18,122 bases of DNA from Bacillota bacterium (GCA_023457235.1 JAEWMK010000435.1:1-18122), one strand, 5' to 3'. Positions 6,494 through 14,164 are shown, numbered from the stretch's first letter. Numbers and translations are program-made. The notes: generated from the sequence alone by a model not told the origin.

Positions 6494-6847
6494 ATGAGTG
6501 AAAAGGATATTGTGTTAATTACAGCCAAGGCTGCAGATGATAAAAGGGCAGAGGAAATAACCGTATTGGATATGCGGGGCGTTTCTCTTGTTGCGGATTA
6601 TTTTATAATTTGTCATGGAAATTCTGAGAAGCAAGTTCAGGCAATCGCACGAGAGGTTAAAGATAAAGCACTGGAAAATGATATTAGCATTAAAAGATTA
6701 GAAGGCTTTGATGATGCACGTTGGGTGCTTTGTGACCTAGGTGATGTTATTGTACATATTTTCCATCGTGATGAAAGAATTTATTATAATCTAGAACGCC
6801 TGTGGGGAGATGCTCCAAGAGTCAATATTCAGGAAAGATTGGTTTAA
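6494..6847 (+). CDS. rsfS: Ribosomal silencing factor RsfS (117 aa)
   Basis: RsfS/Iojap (DUF143) protein. It binds uL14 on the 50S subunit and blocks joining with 30S, damping translation in poor conditions. Family signatures are VADYFIICHGNSEKQVQAIA (about 31-50), RLEGFDDARWVLCDLGDVIVH (about 71-90) and HRDERIYYNLERLWGDA near the C-terminus. The ATG immediately follows the yqeK stop, with AGGAGG at the end of yqeK serving it, so the two are translationally coupled. Full length. Called yqeL in B. subtilis. It is followed after 3 nt by yqeM. Confidence 0.96.
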   Translation: MSEKDIVLITAKAADDKRAEEITVLDMRGVSLVADYFIICHGNSEKQVQAIAREVKDKALENDISIKRLEGFDDARWVLCDLGDVIVHIFHRDERIYYNLERLWGDAPRVNIQERLV

Positions 6848-6850
6848 GCT

Positions 6851-7591
6851 ATGTCGTACCGGCATTTTGCGCTTCTTTACGATGAACTGATGATGGATGC
6901 CCCCTATGAAGATTGGCTGCAATTCATAATGAAAAATATTACGAAGTATGGGAACGGGGGCAAACGTCTATTAGACCTTGGCTGTGGGACTGGTACGCTA
7001 TCGATACCGCTCGCGGTTCAGGGGTATAATGTCACCGGGATTGACTTATCTGAAGAAATGTTAGCGATAGCCCATGCAAAATCAATGGAAGCAAGCGTTC
7101 AAATCGCCTTTTTCCAGCAGGATATGAAGGAGTTAGGTGGGTTTGATCCTTTTGATGTAATTGGGGTATTTTGCGATTCCCTAAATTATTTAAAAACAGA
7201 ACAAGATGTGGAACTAACTTTTAGAAAGATATATGACCAACTTCGTCCGGATGGACTTTTATTATTTGATGTTCATTCAATCTATAAAATGAATAGTATT
7301 TTTATAGACCAGACCTATAGCAGCAATGATGAAGATATATCGTACATTTGGAATTGTTTTGCTGGGGAACAACCTCATTCAGTCGAACATGAATTGACTT
7401 TTTTCGTAAAGGATAATGATGCTTATTATAGATATGATGAAGTCCATTACCAGCAAACATTTCCAGTGGATTATTATCAACAATGGCTAGAAAAAGCCGG
7501 CTTTGAATTATTGGAGATTTCAGCGGATTTTACTGAAGAGAGACCGACAGAAAGGTCGGAGAGAATATTTTTCACGTTAAAGAAGAAATAA
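6851..7591 (+). CDS. yqeM: YqeM, SAM-dependent class I methyltransferase (246 aa)
   Basis: Putative methyltransferase of unknown substrate. SAM-binding motif I is LLDLGCGTGTL (40-50), the motif II acidic residue is in VTGIDLSEEML, and a third element is FDVIGVFCDSLNYL. The C-terminal half has an aromatic-rich insert (YYRYDEVHYQQTFPVDYYQQW). Only a weak AGGAAAG about 13 nt upstream precedes the ATG, so translation may depend on reinitiation from rsfS, whose stop is 3 nt away. It is last gene of the operon, with an intrinsic terminator directly after its stop. Position after rsfS, in a group of ribosome-assembly genes, suggests but does not prove an RNA- or ribosome-related target. Confidence 0.92.
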   Translation: MSYRHFALLYDELMMDAPYEDWLQFIMKNITKYGNGGKRLLDLGCGTGTLSIPLAVQGYNVTGIDLSEEMLAIAHAKSMEASVQIAFFQQDMKELGGFDPFDVIGVFCDSLNYLKTEQDVELTFRKIYDQLRPDGLLLFDVHSIYKMNSIFIDQTYSSNDEDISYIWNCFAGEQPHSVEHELTFFVKDNDAYYRYDEVHYQQTFPVDYYQQWLEKAGFELLEISADFTEERPTERSERIFFTLKKK

Positions 7592-7624
7592 AAAAAACCG
7601 AGGAGATGCTTCCTTCGGTTTTTT
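7592..7624. terminator. Intrinsic terminator after yqeM, also facing comER
   Basis: A 12-bp stem (A6-CCGAGG at 7592-7603 with CCTTCGGT6 at 7613-7624, one G-U) has a 9-nt loop and begins right after the yqeM TAA. The A-run on one side and T-run on the other make it effective in both directions. The comER stop is about 50 nt away on the opposite strand. Confidence 0.9.
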
Positions 7625-7670
7625 CTAATTTTCTTATTTATTTAGCAGGATTTTGTAGATTTATAGCGAA

Positions 7671-8498
7671 TTAGTCTTTTATGCAAAACTGTTCATTAAC
7701 CTTTTCTTTTTCATGCTTAAATTTAGCATGTGTTTGCTGGAATAAATGATTAAACATAGCTCCGATTTCATCTTCGAGGACATTTATACCTTCGCCGGTA
7801 ATCCCACCTTTAACAACAACTTTATCTTGCAATGTTTCAAGTGTATATACTTCCTGCTCAATTAATTGTCCTAATCCGATGATCATTTTACTGGCTAATA
7901 ATGTGGCTTGCTCCCTTGTAATATCAGTCTCCACCACAGCTGCATCGATAAATCTACGAAGCAAATAGGTGAAAAAGGCTGGTCCGCAGCTCGTAATATC
8001 TGAAGCAACTCTTGTAATATTTTCCCCGATCGTGAGCGGTGTTGAAATTTTCGTCATGATTTGCTCAATAAATACTTGATGGTGTACAGGACAATGTTCT
8101 CCAAACGTAAGTAAAGAAGTTCCGCACAAAACCCGGTTATTAATACTTGGGATTACCCTAACAGCTGCGCAAGGTACAATTGATTCTAATTGCTCGACGC
8201 TTATTGGGCTTGTTATCGACACAATACATTGTTCTTTCTTCAGTAACGGTGCCAATCCTTTTAATAGTGGATTAATATCCAGTGGTTTTATACACAAAAA
8301 GATATATTCGGAACTTTTAACAATATCCTCGGGAGAATCAACAACATGAATATTTGGAAATTCGCTTTTTATTTGTTCTGCTTTAGTTTTTGTTCGATTC
8401 ATAATAAATAAATTCTCTTCGTTTACGGCGGAGGATTTAAGGAATGCTTCAATAAGGATTTTGCCCATATTTCCAGTCCCAATAACTCCTATGTTCAC
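7671..8498 (-). CDS. comER: ComER, pyrroline-5-carboxylate reductase-like protein (275 aa)
   Basis: Member of the ProC fold family: N-terminal Rossmann domain with GVIGTGNMG, then a helical domain with the ProC-like ITSCGPAFFTYLLRRFIDAAV stretch and a KGGITGEGINVLE motif near the C-terminus. It lacks the full ProC signature and is the ComER subgroup by its position divergent from comEA. In B. subtilis it is dispensable for transformation and has been reported to affect Spo0A activity, biofilm formation and sporulation. True proline synthesis is doubtful. The GTG at 8498 is chosen because AGAGGGGGG lies 6 nt before it; the upstream in-frame TTG at 8519 would overlap that site. Intact, close to B. 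subtilis length (about 273 aa). Confidence 0.93.
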   Translation of the reverse strand: MNIGVIGTGNMGKILIEAFLKSSAVNEENLFIMNRTKTKAEQIKSEFPNIHVVDSPEDIVKSSEYIFLCIKPLDINPLLKGLAPLLKKEQCIVSITSPISVEQLESIVPCAAVRVIPSINNRVLCGTSLLTFGEHCPVHHQVFIEQIMTKISTPLTIGENITRVASDITSCGPAFFTYLLRRFIDAAVVETDITREQATLLASKMIIGLGQLIEQEVYTLETLQDKVVVKGGITGEGINVLEDEIGAMFNHLFQQTHAKFKHEKEKVNEQFCIKD

Positions 8499-8593
8499 AG
8501 TTTTCCCCCCTCTTTGCAAACAATACTCTACTAATGTTTATGATACCGGAAGCTTAAATATGATTAGAAACAACTAACGAATGGAGCGATAAT

Positions 8594-9199
8594 ATGGCTC
8601 AATTAATTATGGATAAAAAAAGATTGATTGTTATTGCTGTTGTAATATTTGTATTAGTACTTTTTTTCTCGATCAGGTTCCTTGATCATAACGAACAAAC
8701 AGAAGAAATCCCAACAATGGCTGAATTGGAAGGTGAAGAGGTAGTAGCCGAACCAGAAGAGTCACAGCCTTTGATTCTATTTGTTGACCTTAAAGGAGCG
8801 GTAGTAAAACCAGGGGTGTATAAGCTTGAGGATGGGAAAAGGGTACTGGATGCAATTCAATTAGCAGGAGGTTTTCAAGCTGATGCTGATCAAACAAAAA
8901 TTAACTTAGCTGCCCGCTTAACTGACGAAATGGTAATCTATATCCCTGTGATCGGTGAAGTCTTAGTTGATGGCAGTGGATTACCTACAAATGAAGTTGA
9001 TGACGATAAGATTAATATTAATACAGCCACTTCTGGGGAATTAGAAAGTTTACCTGGGATCGGAGCTGCTAAGGCTGCGAGTATTATTAGCTTTCGCGAA
9101 CAAAATGGTCCATTTAAGGAGATTGAAGATCTTGTTAATGTATCGGGAATTGGTGCGAAATCGTTTGAGAAACTAAAGGATATGATAAAAGTGCGTTAA
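8594..9199 (+). CDS. comEA: ComEA, membrane-anchored DNA receptor for transformation (201 aa)
   Basis: Binds double-stranded DNA outside the membrane and hands it to the ComEC channel. Order of parts: membrane anchor 10-28, acidic flexible linker (about 31-57), SLBB-like domain (about 60-120, DLKGAVVKPGVYKL), short spacer, then tandem helix-hairpin-helix motifs (140-201) with ININTA, LPGIGAAKA (153-161) and VSGIGAKSFEKL. The ATG at 8594 has GGAG about 8 nt upstream. The 95-bp gap to comER shows only a TATGAT (8539-8544) with TTGCAA 19 nt before it, a poor promoter. I see no AAAA-N5-TTTT ComK half-box pair there. The sequence appears functional. comEB follows after a gap holding its own promoter. 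Confidence 0.96.
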   Translation: MAQLIMDKKRLIVIAVVIFVLVLFFSIRFLDHNEQTEEIPTMAELEGEEVVAEPEESQPLILFVDLKGAVVKPGVYKLEDGKRVLDAIQLAGGFQADADQTKINLAARLTDEMVIYIPVIGEVLVDGSGLPTNEVDDDKININTATSGELESLPGIGAAKAASIISFREQNGPFKEIEDLVNVSGIGAKSFEKLKDMIKVR

Positions 9200-9205
9200 A
9201 ACAGA

Positions 9206-9235
9206 TTGACGTGTTGCTTTTTTCGTGGCTACAAT
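9206..9235 (+). promoter_or_regulatory. Sigma-A promoter upstream of comEB
   Basis: TTGACG (9206-9211), an 18-nt spacer, and TACAAT (9230-9235) lie 23 nt before the comEB GTG, downstream of the comEA stop. Each hexamer has one mismatch to consensus. It would drive comEB, and possibly comEC, independently of competence control. Confidence 0.65.
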
Positions 9236-9258
9236 TAAATCAGAAGGGGGATTAACTA

Positions 9259-9726
9259 GTGAATCGTATTTCTTGGGATCAATATTTTATGGCGCAGAGC
9301 CATTTATTAGCATTACGAAGTACATGTACAAGGTTGCGCGTTGGAGCAACGATAGTTAGGGACAAGCGAATCATTGCTGGAGGATATAATGGATCTGTTA
9401 CAGGCCAGACCCATTGCATTGATGATGGCTGTTATGTGATTGATAACCATTGCATTCGGACTATTCATGCAGAGGTAAACGCAATCTTACAATGTGCCAA
9501 GTTCGGAGTTCAGACTGATGGTGCAGAAATTTATGTAACCCATTTTCCATGTGTTCACTGTACAAAGGCAATTATTCAAAGTGGAATTAAAGCACTATAT
9601 TATGCTGAGGATTATAAAAACCATCCATATGCAATTGAAATACTGGAAAAGGCCGATGTTAAAGTTCAAAAGGTCGAGCTAGAGGATATAACAACCTATT
9701 TCCAAGACTTTGGGCAGAAGAAATAA
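9259..9726 (+). CDS. comEB: ComEB, dCMP deaminase family (155 aa)
   Basis: Zinc-dependent deaminase converting dCMP to dUMP, supplying substrate for thymidylate synthase. Catalytic motif H70-A-E72-V-N and P97-C98-V-H-C101 give the Zn ligands H70, C98 and C101 and proton shuttle E72. An additional Cys/His cluster (HCIDDGC, 52-58, and HC at 64-65) is typical of this subgroup. Shorter than B. subtilis ComEB (about 189 aa) at the C-terminus, with all catalytic residues kept. The GTG at 9259 follows AAGGGGG. In B. subtilis it lies in the comE operon but is not required for DNA uptake. The separate promoter here fits a housekeeping role. Confidence 0.94.
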   Translation: MNRISWDQYFMAQSHLLALRSTCTRLRVGATIVRDKRIIAGGYNGSVTGQTHCIDDGCYVIDNHCIRTIHAEVNAILQCAKFGVQTDGAEIYVTHFPCVHCTKAIIQSGIKALYYAEDYKNHPYAIEILEKADVKVQKVELEDITTYFQDFGQKK

Positions 9727-9750
9727 AGTGAAAGTGTGAGGTGGCCTTAC

Positions 9751-12078
9751 GTGAGAGGGAAATGGATATTCGTAGCTTTTGCTGCAGCCCTTGGGATTAT
9801 GGCTGCCTACTTTAGCTTTCATTTATTCACAATCATAAGCAGTCTCGTTTTTTTGATATGGCTAATCTATAAACATAACTGGCAGTTAAAATTATTTTTG
9901 GTTTGTGCTTTTACCACCTGTTTATTTGCTAGTTGGTTTCAATGGGTAGACGAACACAATGCTTCAACCTTAAGAGGAACTGAAAAAATTTTTTCAGGTA
10001 CGATTAAGTCCATTCCGAAAGTAGATGGAGACAGGTTAACTTTAATCTTTCAGCTTCCCTCGAAAGAAAAGTTTCAATTATCTTATCGAATTAAAACAGA
10101 GCAAGAAAAAAATCAACTTCAACAACAATTACAAGTAGGGATGGATTGCAAGCTGTCAGGTACATTATCAACACCGGAAGTGGCTAGGAATTTTATGGCC
10201 TTTGATTATCGAAAATATTTATACTATAAAGGGATTCATTGGATATTTACAACGAATTCATTAAAATCCGCACAATGCCAGCTATCCTCCTCTTTGAAAT
10301 ATTCCCTGCAAAAATGGCGATCCACCGAGCTTCTATACATAAAGAATCATTTTCCAGAAAATACAGTTGGTTTTGTACAAGCTTTAATTTTTGGAGAAAG
10401 AAATGAAATACATCAAGCTGTAGAGGATAATTTTCAACAGTTTGGGCTGATTCATCTGTTGGCAATTTCCGGTTCCCATGTCGTTCTGATTGTAGCAGTT
10501 GCCTTTTATACTTTAGTTCGAATTGGAGTTACAAGGGAGCGGGCATTTTTACTACTATTTTTTGCATTACCTTTTTATATAGTTATCGCCGGCGGTACAC
10601 CATCAGTTGCTAGGGCATGTTTAGCAGCAATGGTTGTGATGATCGCCATTCAATTTAGGACGAAATTTTTACCATTAGATGCACTTAGCATTGTTTTTCT
10701 CATCATGGTTAGTATTGACCCCTACTATATAACGGATATCGGCTTCCAACTTTCATTTTTAGTTAGTTTGTTTCTAATTTTATCCTCTGCTAAGATCATT
10801 GCTGTATATAATAGCTACTGGAAACAGCTTGTTACTGTAACAATGATTGCACAAATTTGTGCCCTGCCTTTAATCCTAAATTATAACTATGAAATTTCCT
10901 TATTAAGTTTGCCGTTAAATTTTATTTATGTCCCGTTAATGTCCGTAATCATCCTCCCACTTTCGGTTATCTCTTTTATCGTAAGTCATTTATATGAACC
11001 TCTTGCGTCAATTCCAGTTATGGTCCTGTCCTCTGTTCTCGATTTTTCAGATTTATTACTTGATCAGACAGAGAAGGTTTCGGCGTTTACATTAATCCTT
11101 GGTAAGCCATCTAGAGGGCTCTTCCTTATTTATTATGTTGCGATCATATATTTTTTTATTTCTTGGGAATATCCCAAGAGCCAAAAGGCAAGTCTTCAAA
11201 AAGCTGTAGCTTTTCTACTTTTACTTTCCAGCTATCATTGGTTTTCGCCTTTTTTATTAGATGAGGGAAAGATAACGATAATTGACGTTGGACAAGGGGA
11301 TAGTATTTTAATCGAACTTCCTTATCGTAAAGCAGTCTACTTAATTGATACTGGTGGTGTAGTTTCTTTTTCAAAGGAAGATTGGCAAAAAAGGAAAAAT
11401 CCATTTGAGGTCGGTGAAGATATTATAACCCCTTTATTAAAAGCAAAAGGGATTCGAACAATTGATAAAATCATATTGACACATGGGGACTTCGACCATT
11501 TCGGTGGAACAGAAGCTGTTATTCAAAATTTTAAAGTAAAAGAAATAATTGTTGGTAGAGGACATATTGCCAATCGTATAAGTGAAGAGGAAAAGAAGTT
11601 ATTTACCTTAATTCAAAGGAAAAAGATTAAAGTAAAGGCGGTTAAAAAGGGTGATTCTTGGAGAATAGGTCAGTTTGCATTTTATGTTGTTGGCCCTAAT
11701 GGAAATGAAGTCAATAAAAATGACGGATCGATCGTACTCTTTACTACTTTAGGGGGAAAGCGTTGGTTATTTACCGGAGATTTGGAAGAACAAGGTGAAC
11801 GAAATTTATTAGAACAGTATCCCAATGTCAGAGCTGATGTTTTGAAAGTCGGGCATCATGGTAGCTTAACGTCTACCTCAGAGTCTTTTTTGAAGCAAAT
11901 AAATCCAAATGTTGCGCTCATTTCTGTCGGGAAAAATAATCGTTTTGGACATCCGCATCCGGATGTCATTGAATTATTGGAAAAACAAAATATTACGATT
12001 TTAAGGACGGATGAAAACGGAGCAATATGCTATAAATTTATTCGAAATAATGGAACCTTTAACTGGCAGCTGCCATAG
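9751..12078 (+). CDS. comEC: ComEC/Rec2 DNA-uptake channel protein (775 aa)
   Basis: Forms the membrane channel through which single-stranded DNA enters in transformation. Order: N-terminal membrane helices (about 5-60), an extracytoplasmic OB-like DUF4131 region (about 65-185), the polytopic competence domain (about 190-480, with LLAISGSHVVLIVAV and GGTPSVARACLAA), and a C-terminal metallo-beta-lactamase-like domain. The latter starts at IIDVGQGDSILI (about 510), with THGDFDHFGG (about 577-586) and KVGHHGSLTSTSE (about 700). Those motifs support a nuclease that degrades the non-transported strand. The GTG at 9751 is preferred: GAGGTGG is 6 nt upstream and the resulting length matches B. subtilis ComEC (776 aa). 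An in-frame GTG at 9736 would add 5 residues with a poor ribosome site. Intact. Confidence 0.95.
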   Translation: MRGKWIFVAFAAALGIMAAYFSFHLFTIISSLVFLIWLIYKHNWQLKLFLVCAFTTCLFASWFQWVDEHNASTLRGTEKIFSGTIKSIPKVDGDRLTLIFQLPSKEKFQLSYRIKTEQEKNQLQQQLQVGMDCKLSGTLSTPEVARNFMAFDYRKYLYYKGIHWIFTTNSLKSAQCQLSSSLKYSLQKWRSTELLYIKNHFPENTVGFVQALIFGERNEIHQAVEDNFQQFGLIHLLAISGSHVVLIVAVAFYTLVRIGVTRERAFLLLFFALPFYIVIAGGTPSVARACLAAMVVMIAIQFRTKFLPLDALSIVFLIMVSIDPYYITDIGFQLSFLVSLFLILSSAKIIAVYNSYWKQLVTVTMIAQICALPLILNYNYEISLLSLPLNFIYVPLMSVIILPLSVISFIVSHLYEPLASIPVMVLSSVLDFSDLLLDQTEKVSAFTLILGKPSRGLFLIYYVAIIYFFISWEYPKSQKASLQKAVAFLLLLSSYHWFSPFLLDEGKITIIDVGQGDSILIELPYRKAVYLIDTGGVVSFSKEDWQKRKNPFEVGEDIITPLLKAKGIRTIDKIILTHGDFDHFGGTEAVIQNFKVKEIIVGRGHIANRISEEEKKLFTLIQRKKIKVKAVKKGDSWRIGQFAFYVVGPNGNEVNKNDGSIVLFTTLGGKRWLFTGDLEEQGERNLLEQYPNVRADVLKVGHHGSLTSTSESFLKQINPNVALISVGKNNRFGHPHPDVIELLEKQNITILRTDENGAICYKFIRNNGTFNWQLP

Positions 12079-12113
12079 TATAGATCAATAGTAAAAACAG
12101 TCGGTCATAGAAA

Positions 12114-12138
12114 AAGACTGCAAAATAATTGCAGTCTT
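12114..12138. terminator. Intrinsic terminator after comEC, convergent with yqzM
   Basis: A perfect 10-bp stem AAGACTGCAA / TTGCAGTCTT has a 5-nt loop, lying 35 nt past the comEC stop. A T/C-rich tract follows on the plus strand, and a run of five T follows on the minus strand. It probably ends both comEC and yqzM transcripts. Confidence 0.85.
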
Positions 12139-12174
12139 CTTCCTTCAAAATGAAAGTATGTACTTGTTACCTTT

Positions 12175-12306
12175 TTAGCCTACAAGCTTAATAACAGTAC
12201 CGATAGTAAATATTAGTGCGAAAAATACAAAAGAAAACACGAAACCCATAGCAGAATCAATGGCATCATTTCTTTTGCTTTGGACATCTTTTTCAAATAC
12301 GTTCAC
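12175..12306 (-). CDS. yqzM: YqzM family small membrane protein (43 aa)
   Basis: Short gene starting GTG at 12306 with GGGAGG about 6 nt upstream. The product begins MNVFEKDVQSKRNDAIDSAMGF and continues as one hydrophobic helix (about 21-42) ending KLVG. It matches B. subtilis YqzM as I recall it (FEKNVQSKR, DSAxGF, C-terminal hydrophobic helix), and occupies the same place, convergent with comEC and upstream of holA. It should be a single-pass inner-membrane protein with a charged N-terminus facing the cytosol. Function is unknown. A consensus TTGACA lies about 100 nt upstream on the minus strand, but the matching -10 (TATCTG, 17 nt) is weak. Confidence 0.88.
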   Translation of the reverse strand: MNVFEKDVQSKRNDAIDSAMGFVFSFVFFALIFTIGTVIKLVG

Positions 12307-12448
12307 TAGAATCCCTCCCATTTGACATTTTTAGTATAAGCTAATATATGAAAAAAATCTACTCCATTAAGGAAAACAGATAATTTGTTTTTCCTAAAGT
12401 GTCAAGAGTTGTCACCTATATGTCCATTCATTTTGGTGCATTATAAGT

Positions 12449-12553
12449 TTAACTTCATTCAGCAGAAATCTCCCACTACCATAAGTGGCGACATTGATGT
12501 AAATTTAGTATTTTTAATTCATTGGGGTGCAACTCCCAGCTGAATAAAGTTAA
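12449..12553. repeat. 105-bp element bounded by 15-bp inverted repeats
   Basis: TTAACTTCATTCAGC (12449-12463) and GCTGAATAAAGTTAA (12539-12553) are inverted repeats with one mismatch. Inside are a CCACT-N6-AGTGG hairpin (12473-12488) and a GGGG-N6-TCCC hairpin close to the right arm. No ORF is present. It could be a short non-autonomous mobile element, an end of an IS200/IS605-like element, or a structured RNA. I have a faint, unverified recollection of similar sequence recurring in intergenic regions of Bacillus relatives. Identity is unresolved. Confidence 0.45.
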
Positions 12554-12570
12554 GCCTCCGGCGGATGCCT

Positions 12571-12690
12571 CAGATTTTTAAAGGTAGTTTTTCGAGCAAG
12601 CTCGAAAAAATCTGGGCACAAATACGCCAAGGCGCATTTGATTGTTACAATCGTTGAATGTTAAGTTATCCCGGGGCTTACTGTTCAACG
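12571..12690. repeat. Four consecutive hairpins downstream of the 105-bp element
   Basis: In order: CAGAT...ATCTG plus TTTTTCGAGC-AA-GCTCGAAAAA (12571-12614); AAATACGCC-AA-GGCGCATTT with one mismatch (12620-12639); GATTG-TTA-CAATC (12640-12652); and a long imperfect stem CGTTGAATGTTAAG / CTTACTGTTCAACG around a CCCGGG-containing loop (12652-12690). Adjacent stems touch end to end. This suggests a folded RNA or single-stranded-DNA element continuing the 12449-12553 unit. No coding frame is supported. The gap 12307-12448 before it shows only an imperfect GGAAAACA/TGTTTTTCC hairpin near 12371-12394. Confidence 0.4.
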
Positions 12691-12701
12691 TTTATTATAA
12701 A

Positions 12702-12730
12702 GAGAGGGGTTTAATTTTTCAACTCCTCTC
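12702..12730. other. Hairpin GAGAGGGGTT / AACTCCTCTC upstream of holA
   Basis: A 10-bp stem with one G-U pair (12702-12711 with 12721-12730) has a T-rich 9-nt loop. No T-run follows on either strand, so it is not a standard terminator. It may be the right edge of the hairpin-rich element or part of a leader. Confidence 0.45.
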
Positions 12731-12780
12731 AAGTATTTTCACCTCAATTTTCTTGTCAAATCGACATCTTCCGTCTAGCA

Positions 12781-12786
12781 TATAAT
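12781..12786 (+). promoter_or_regulatory. Probable -10 element of holA promoter
   Basis: An exact TATAAT stands 30 nt before the holA ATG. No good -35 lies at 16-18 nt; TTGTCA (12753-12758) is 22 nt away, too far for normal sigma-A spacing. Promoter strength is therefore uncertain. Confidence 0.4.
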
Positions 12787-12816
12787 TATTGTGAAGATCT
12801 TCGAGGTGATCGTTTA

Positions 12817-13839
12817 ATGAATGCATTTCATGAAATACATAAAAAAATAAAACAAAATAAAATGGAACCTGTATATGTTCTTTATGGGCCAGAAGAATTT
12901 TTAATGGAGGAAACTGTCAACTTAATTATCCAATCGGCGTTGTCATTTGAAGAAAGGGAATTCAATTTATCTGTATTCGATATGAATGAGGTTCCCGTTG
13001 ATGTAGCGATTGAAGATGCTGAAACATTGCCATTTATGGGAGACAAACGGGTAGTCATTATTAAGGACCCAGTTTTTTTCACTGGTAACAAAGATAAAAC
13101 GAAGGTAGAGCATGATCTCAAAAGGCTTGAGCAATATTTGGACTCTCCATCACCTGACGCCATTATTATTTTTACCGGTAATTATGACAAACTGGATGAA
13201 CGAAAAAAAATTGTTAAGCTTCTTAAAAAGAATGGAGAAGTCGTACAGGCTTGCTTAATGGACGATAAGGCAATTAGTACATGGATTAAAAATAGAGTAA
13301 CTGAAGCAGATAAGGAAATAGATGATGAAGCTATTCATTTACTCCTTCAGTTAGTGGGGCCTAAATTAATGCTGCTCGCAAATGAAGTAGAAAAATTGAT
13401 CCTCTATATTGGCGAAGATCCGAGGATTGATCCTTCTGTTATCCGTAATCTAGTTCCAAGAACATTAGAACAAAATGTCTTTGCTCTCATTGATATGATT
13501 GTAAAAAGGCGAACCCAGGATGCCTTATTGTTTTTTTATGATTTACTAGAACAAAAAGAAGAGCCTATTAAAATCCTGTCCCTAATAGCCGGACAATTTC
13601 GTTTAATATATCAAGTAAAAGAGCTATATAAAAGAGGGTACGGTCAAAATCAAACAGGGACCTATTTAAAGGTACACCCATATCGTGTAAAACTTGCTGG
13701 GGATCAAGCTGCCAAATTTAGCGAAGAAGAGCTGCAGAGAATAATGAATGATCTTGCGGAAATAGATTATAAAATGAAAACAGGAAAAATGGACAAAAAG
13801 CTATTAATTGAACTGTTTATCCTCCAATTGAATAAATAA
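12817..13839 (+). CDS. holA: DNA polymerase III subunit delta (340 aa)
   Basis: Clamp-loader delta subunit, which opens the beta sliding clamp. It has an AAA+-like N-terminal domain beginning YVLYGPEEFLMEETV (about 19-33), with the Walker A lysine absent as is normal for delta. ETLPFMGDKRVVII (about 69-82) and TGNYDKLDERKK are further family signatures. The C-terminal helical collar domain includes LVPRTLEQNVFALIDMIVKR (about 212-231). B. subtilis counterpart is YqeN (about 347 aa). The ATG at 12817 has GAGGTGAT 6 nt upstream. It is monocistronic, closed by a terminator that overlaps its stop codon and shared with rpsT. Confidence 0.95.
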   Translation: MNAFHEIHKKIKQNKMEPVYVLYGPEEFLMEETVNLIIQSALSFEEREFNLSVFDMNEVPVDVAIEDAETLPFMGDKRVVIIKDPVFFTGNKDKTKVEHDLKRLEQYLDSPSPDAIIIFTGNYDKLDERKKIVKLLKKNGEVVQACLMDDKAISTWIKNRVTEADKEIDDEAIHLLLQLVGPKLMLLANEVEKLILYIGEDPRIDPSVIRNLVPRTLEQNVFALIDMIVKRRTQDALLFFYDLLEQKEEPIKILSLIAGQFRLIYQVKELYKRGYGQNQTGTYLKVHPYRVKLAGDQAAKFSEEELQRIMNDLAEIDYKMKTGKMDKKLLIELFILQLNK

Positions 13840-13869
13840 AAAAAGAAGCGTTTATGGCGCTTCTTTTTT
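13839..13869. terminator. Bidirectional terminator between holA and rpsT
   Basis: A perfect 12-bp stem AAAAAAGAAGCG / CGCTTCTTTTTT has a 7-nt loop, starting at the last base of the holA stop codon. The A-run and T-run at its two ends make it an intrinsic terminator for both convergent genes. rpsT ends 12 nt away. Confidence 0.92.
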
Positions 13870-13880
13870 AATGGACTCGA

Positions 13881-14147
13881 TTATGCATTTAATTCGTTTA
13901 ATTTTTTAGCTAAACGAGATTTTTGACGAGCCGCAGTATTTTTATGGATAAGACCTTTGCGAGCAGCTTTATCAAGCTTTTTAGCAGCTGTAATAAGTGC
14001 GCTCTTTGCAGTTTCTACATCGTTATTAACAACAAGCGTTTCAACTTTTTTAACCGCTGTACGCATGTCAGATTTAACAGAGATGTTCTGAGCACGACGT
14101 CCTTCGTTTACTTTTACACGTTTAATAGCAGATTTAATATTTGGCAT
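13881..14147 (-). CDS. rpsT: 30S ribosomal protein S20 (88 aa)
   Basis: Primary 16S rRNA-binding protein of the 30S subunit. The sequence MPNIKSAIKRVKVNEGRRAQN... through HKNTAARQKSRLAKKLNELNA is lysine-rich and helical, with the hallmark N-terminus and the C-terminal NxAARxKSRL motif. The ATG at 14147 follows an excellent AGGAGGTG 6 nt upstream; a longer reading frame starting at 14207 would add unrelated residues and is rejected. It has its own strong promoter (14198-14226), a short leader with a hairpin, and a shared terminator. The opposite orientation to holA and gpr matches B. subtilis. Confidence 0.98.
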   Translation of the reverse strand: MPNIKSAIKRVKVNEGRRAQNISVKSDMRTAVKKVETLVVNNDVETAKSALITAAKKLDKAARKGLIHKNTAARQKSRLAKKLNELNA

Positions 14148-14164
14148 TCCTTTCACCTCCTGAT

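Noticed and set aside
12449..12690. CRISPR array or tRNA in the hairpin-rich gap
   Set aside because: No direct repeats at regular spacing, no cas genes, and no cloverleaf with TTCGA/CCA features; the repeats are inverted, not direct.
12753..12786. TTGTCA / TATAAT as a full sigma-A promoter for holA
   Set aside because: The spacer is 22 nt, too long; only the -10 is kept as a tentative feature.
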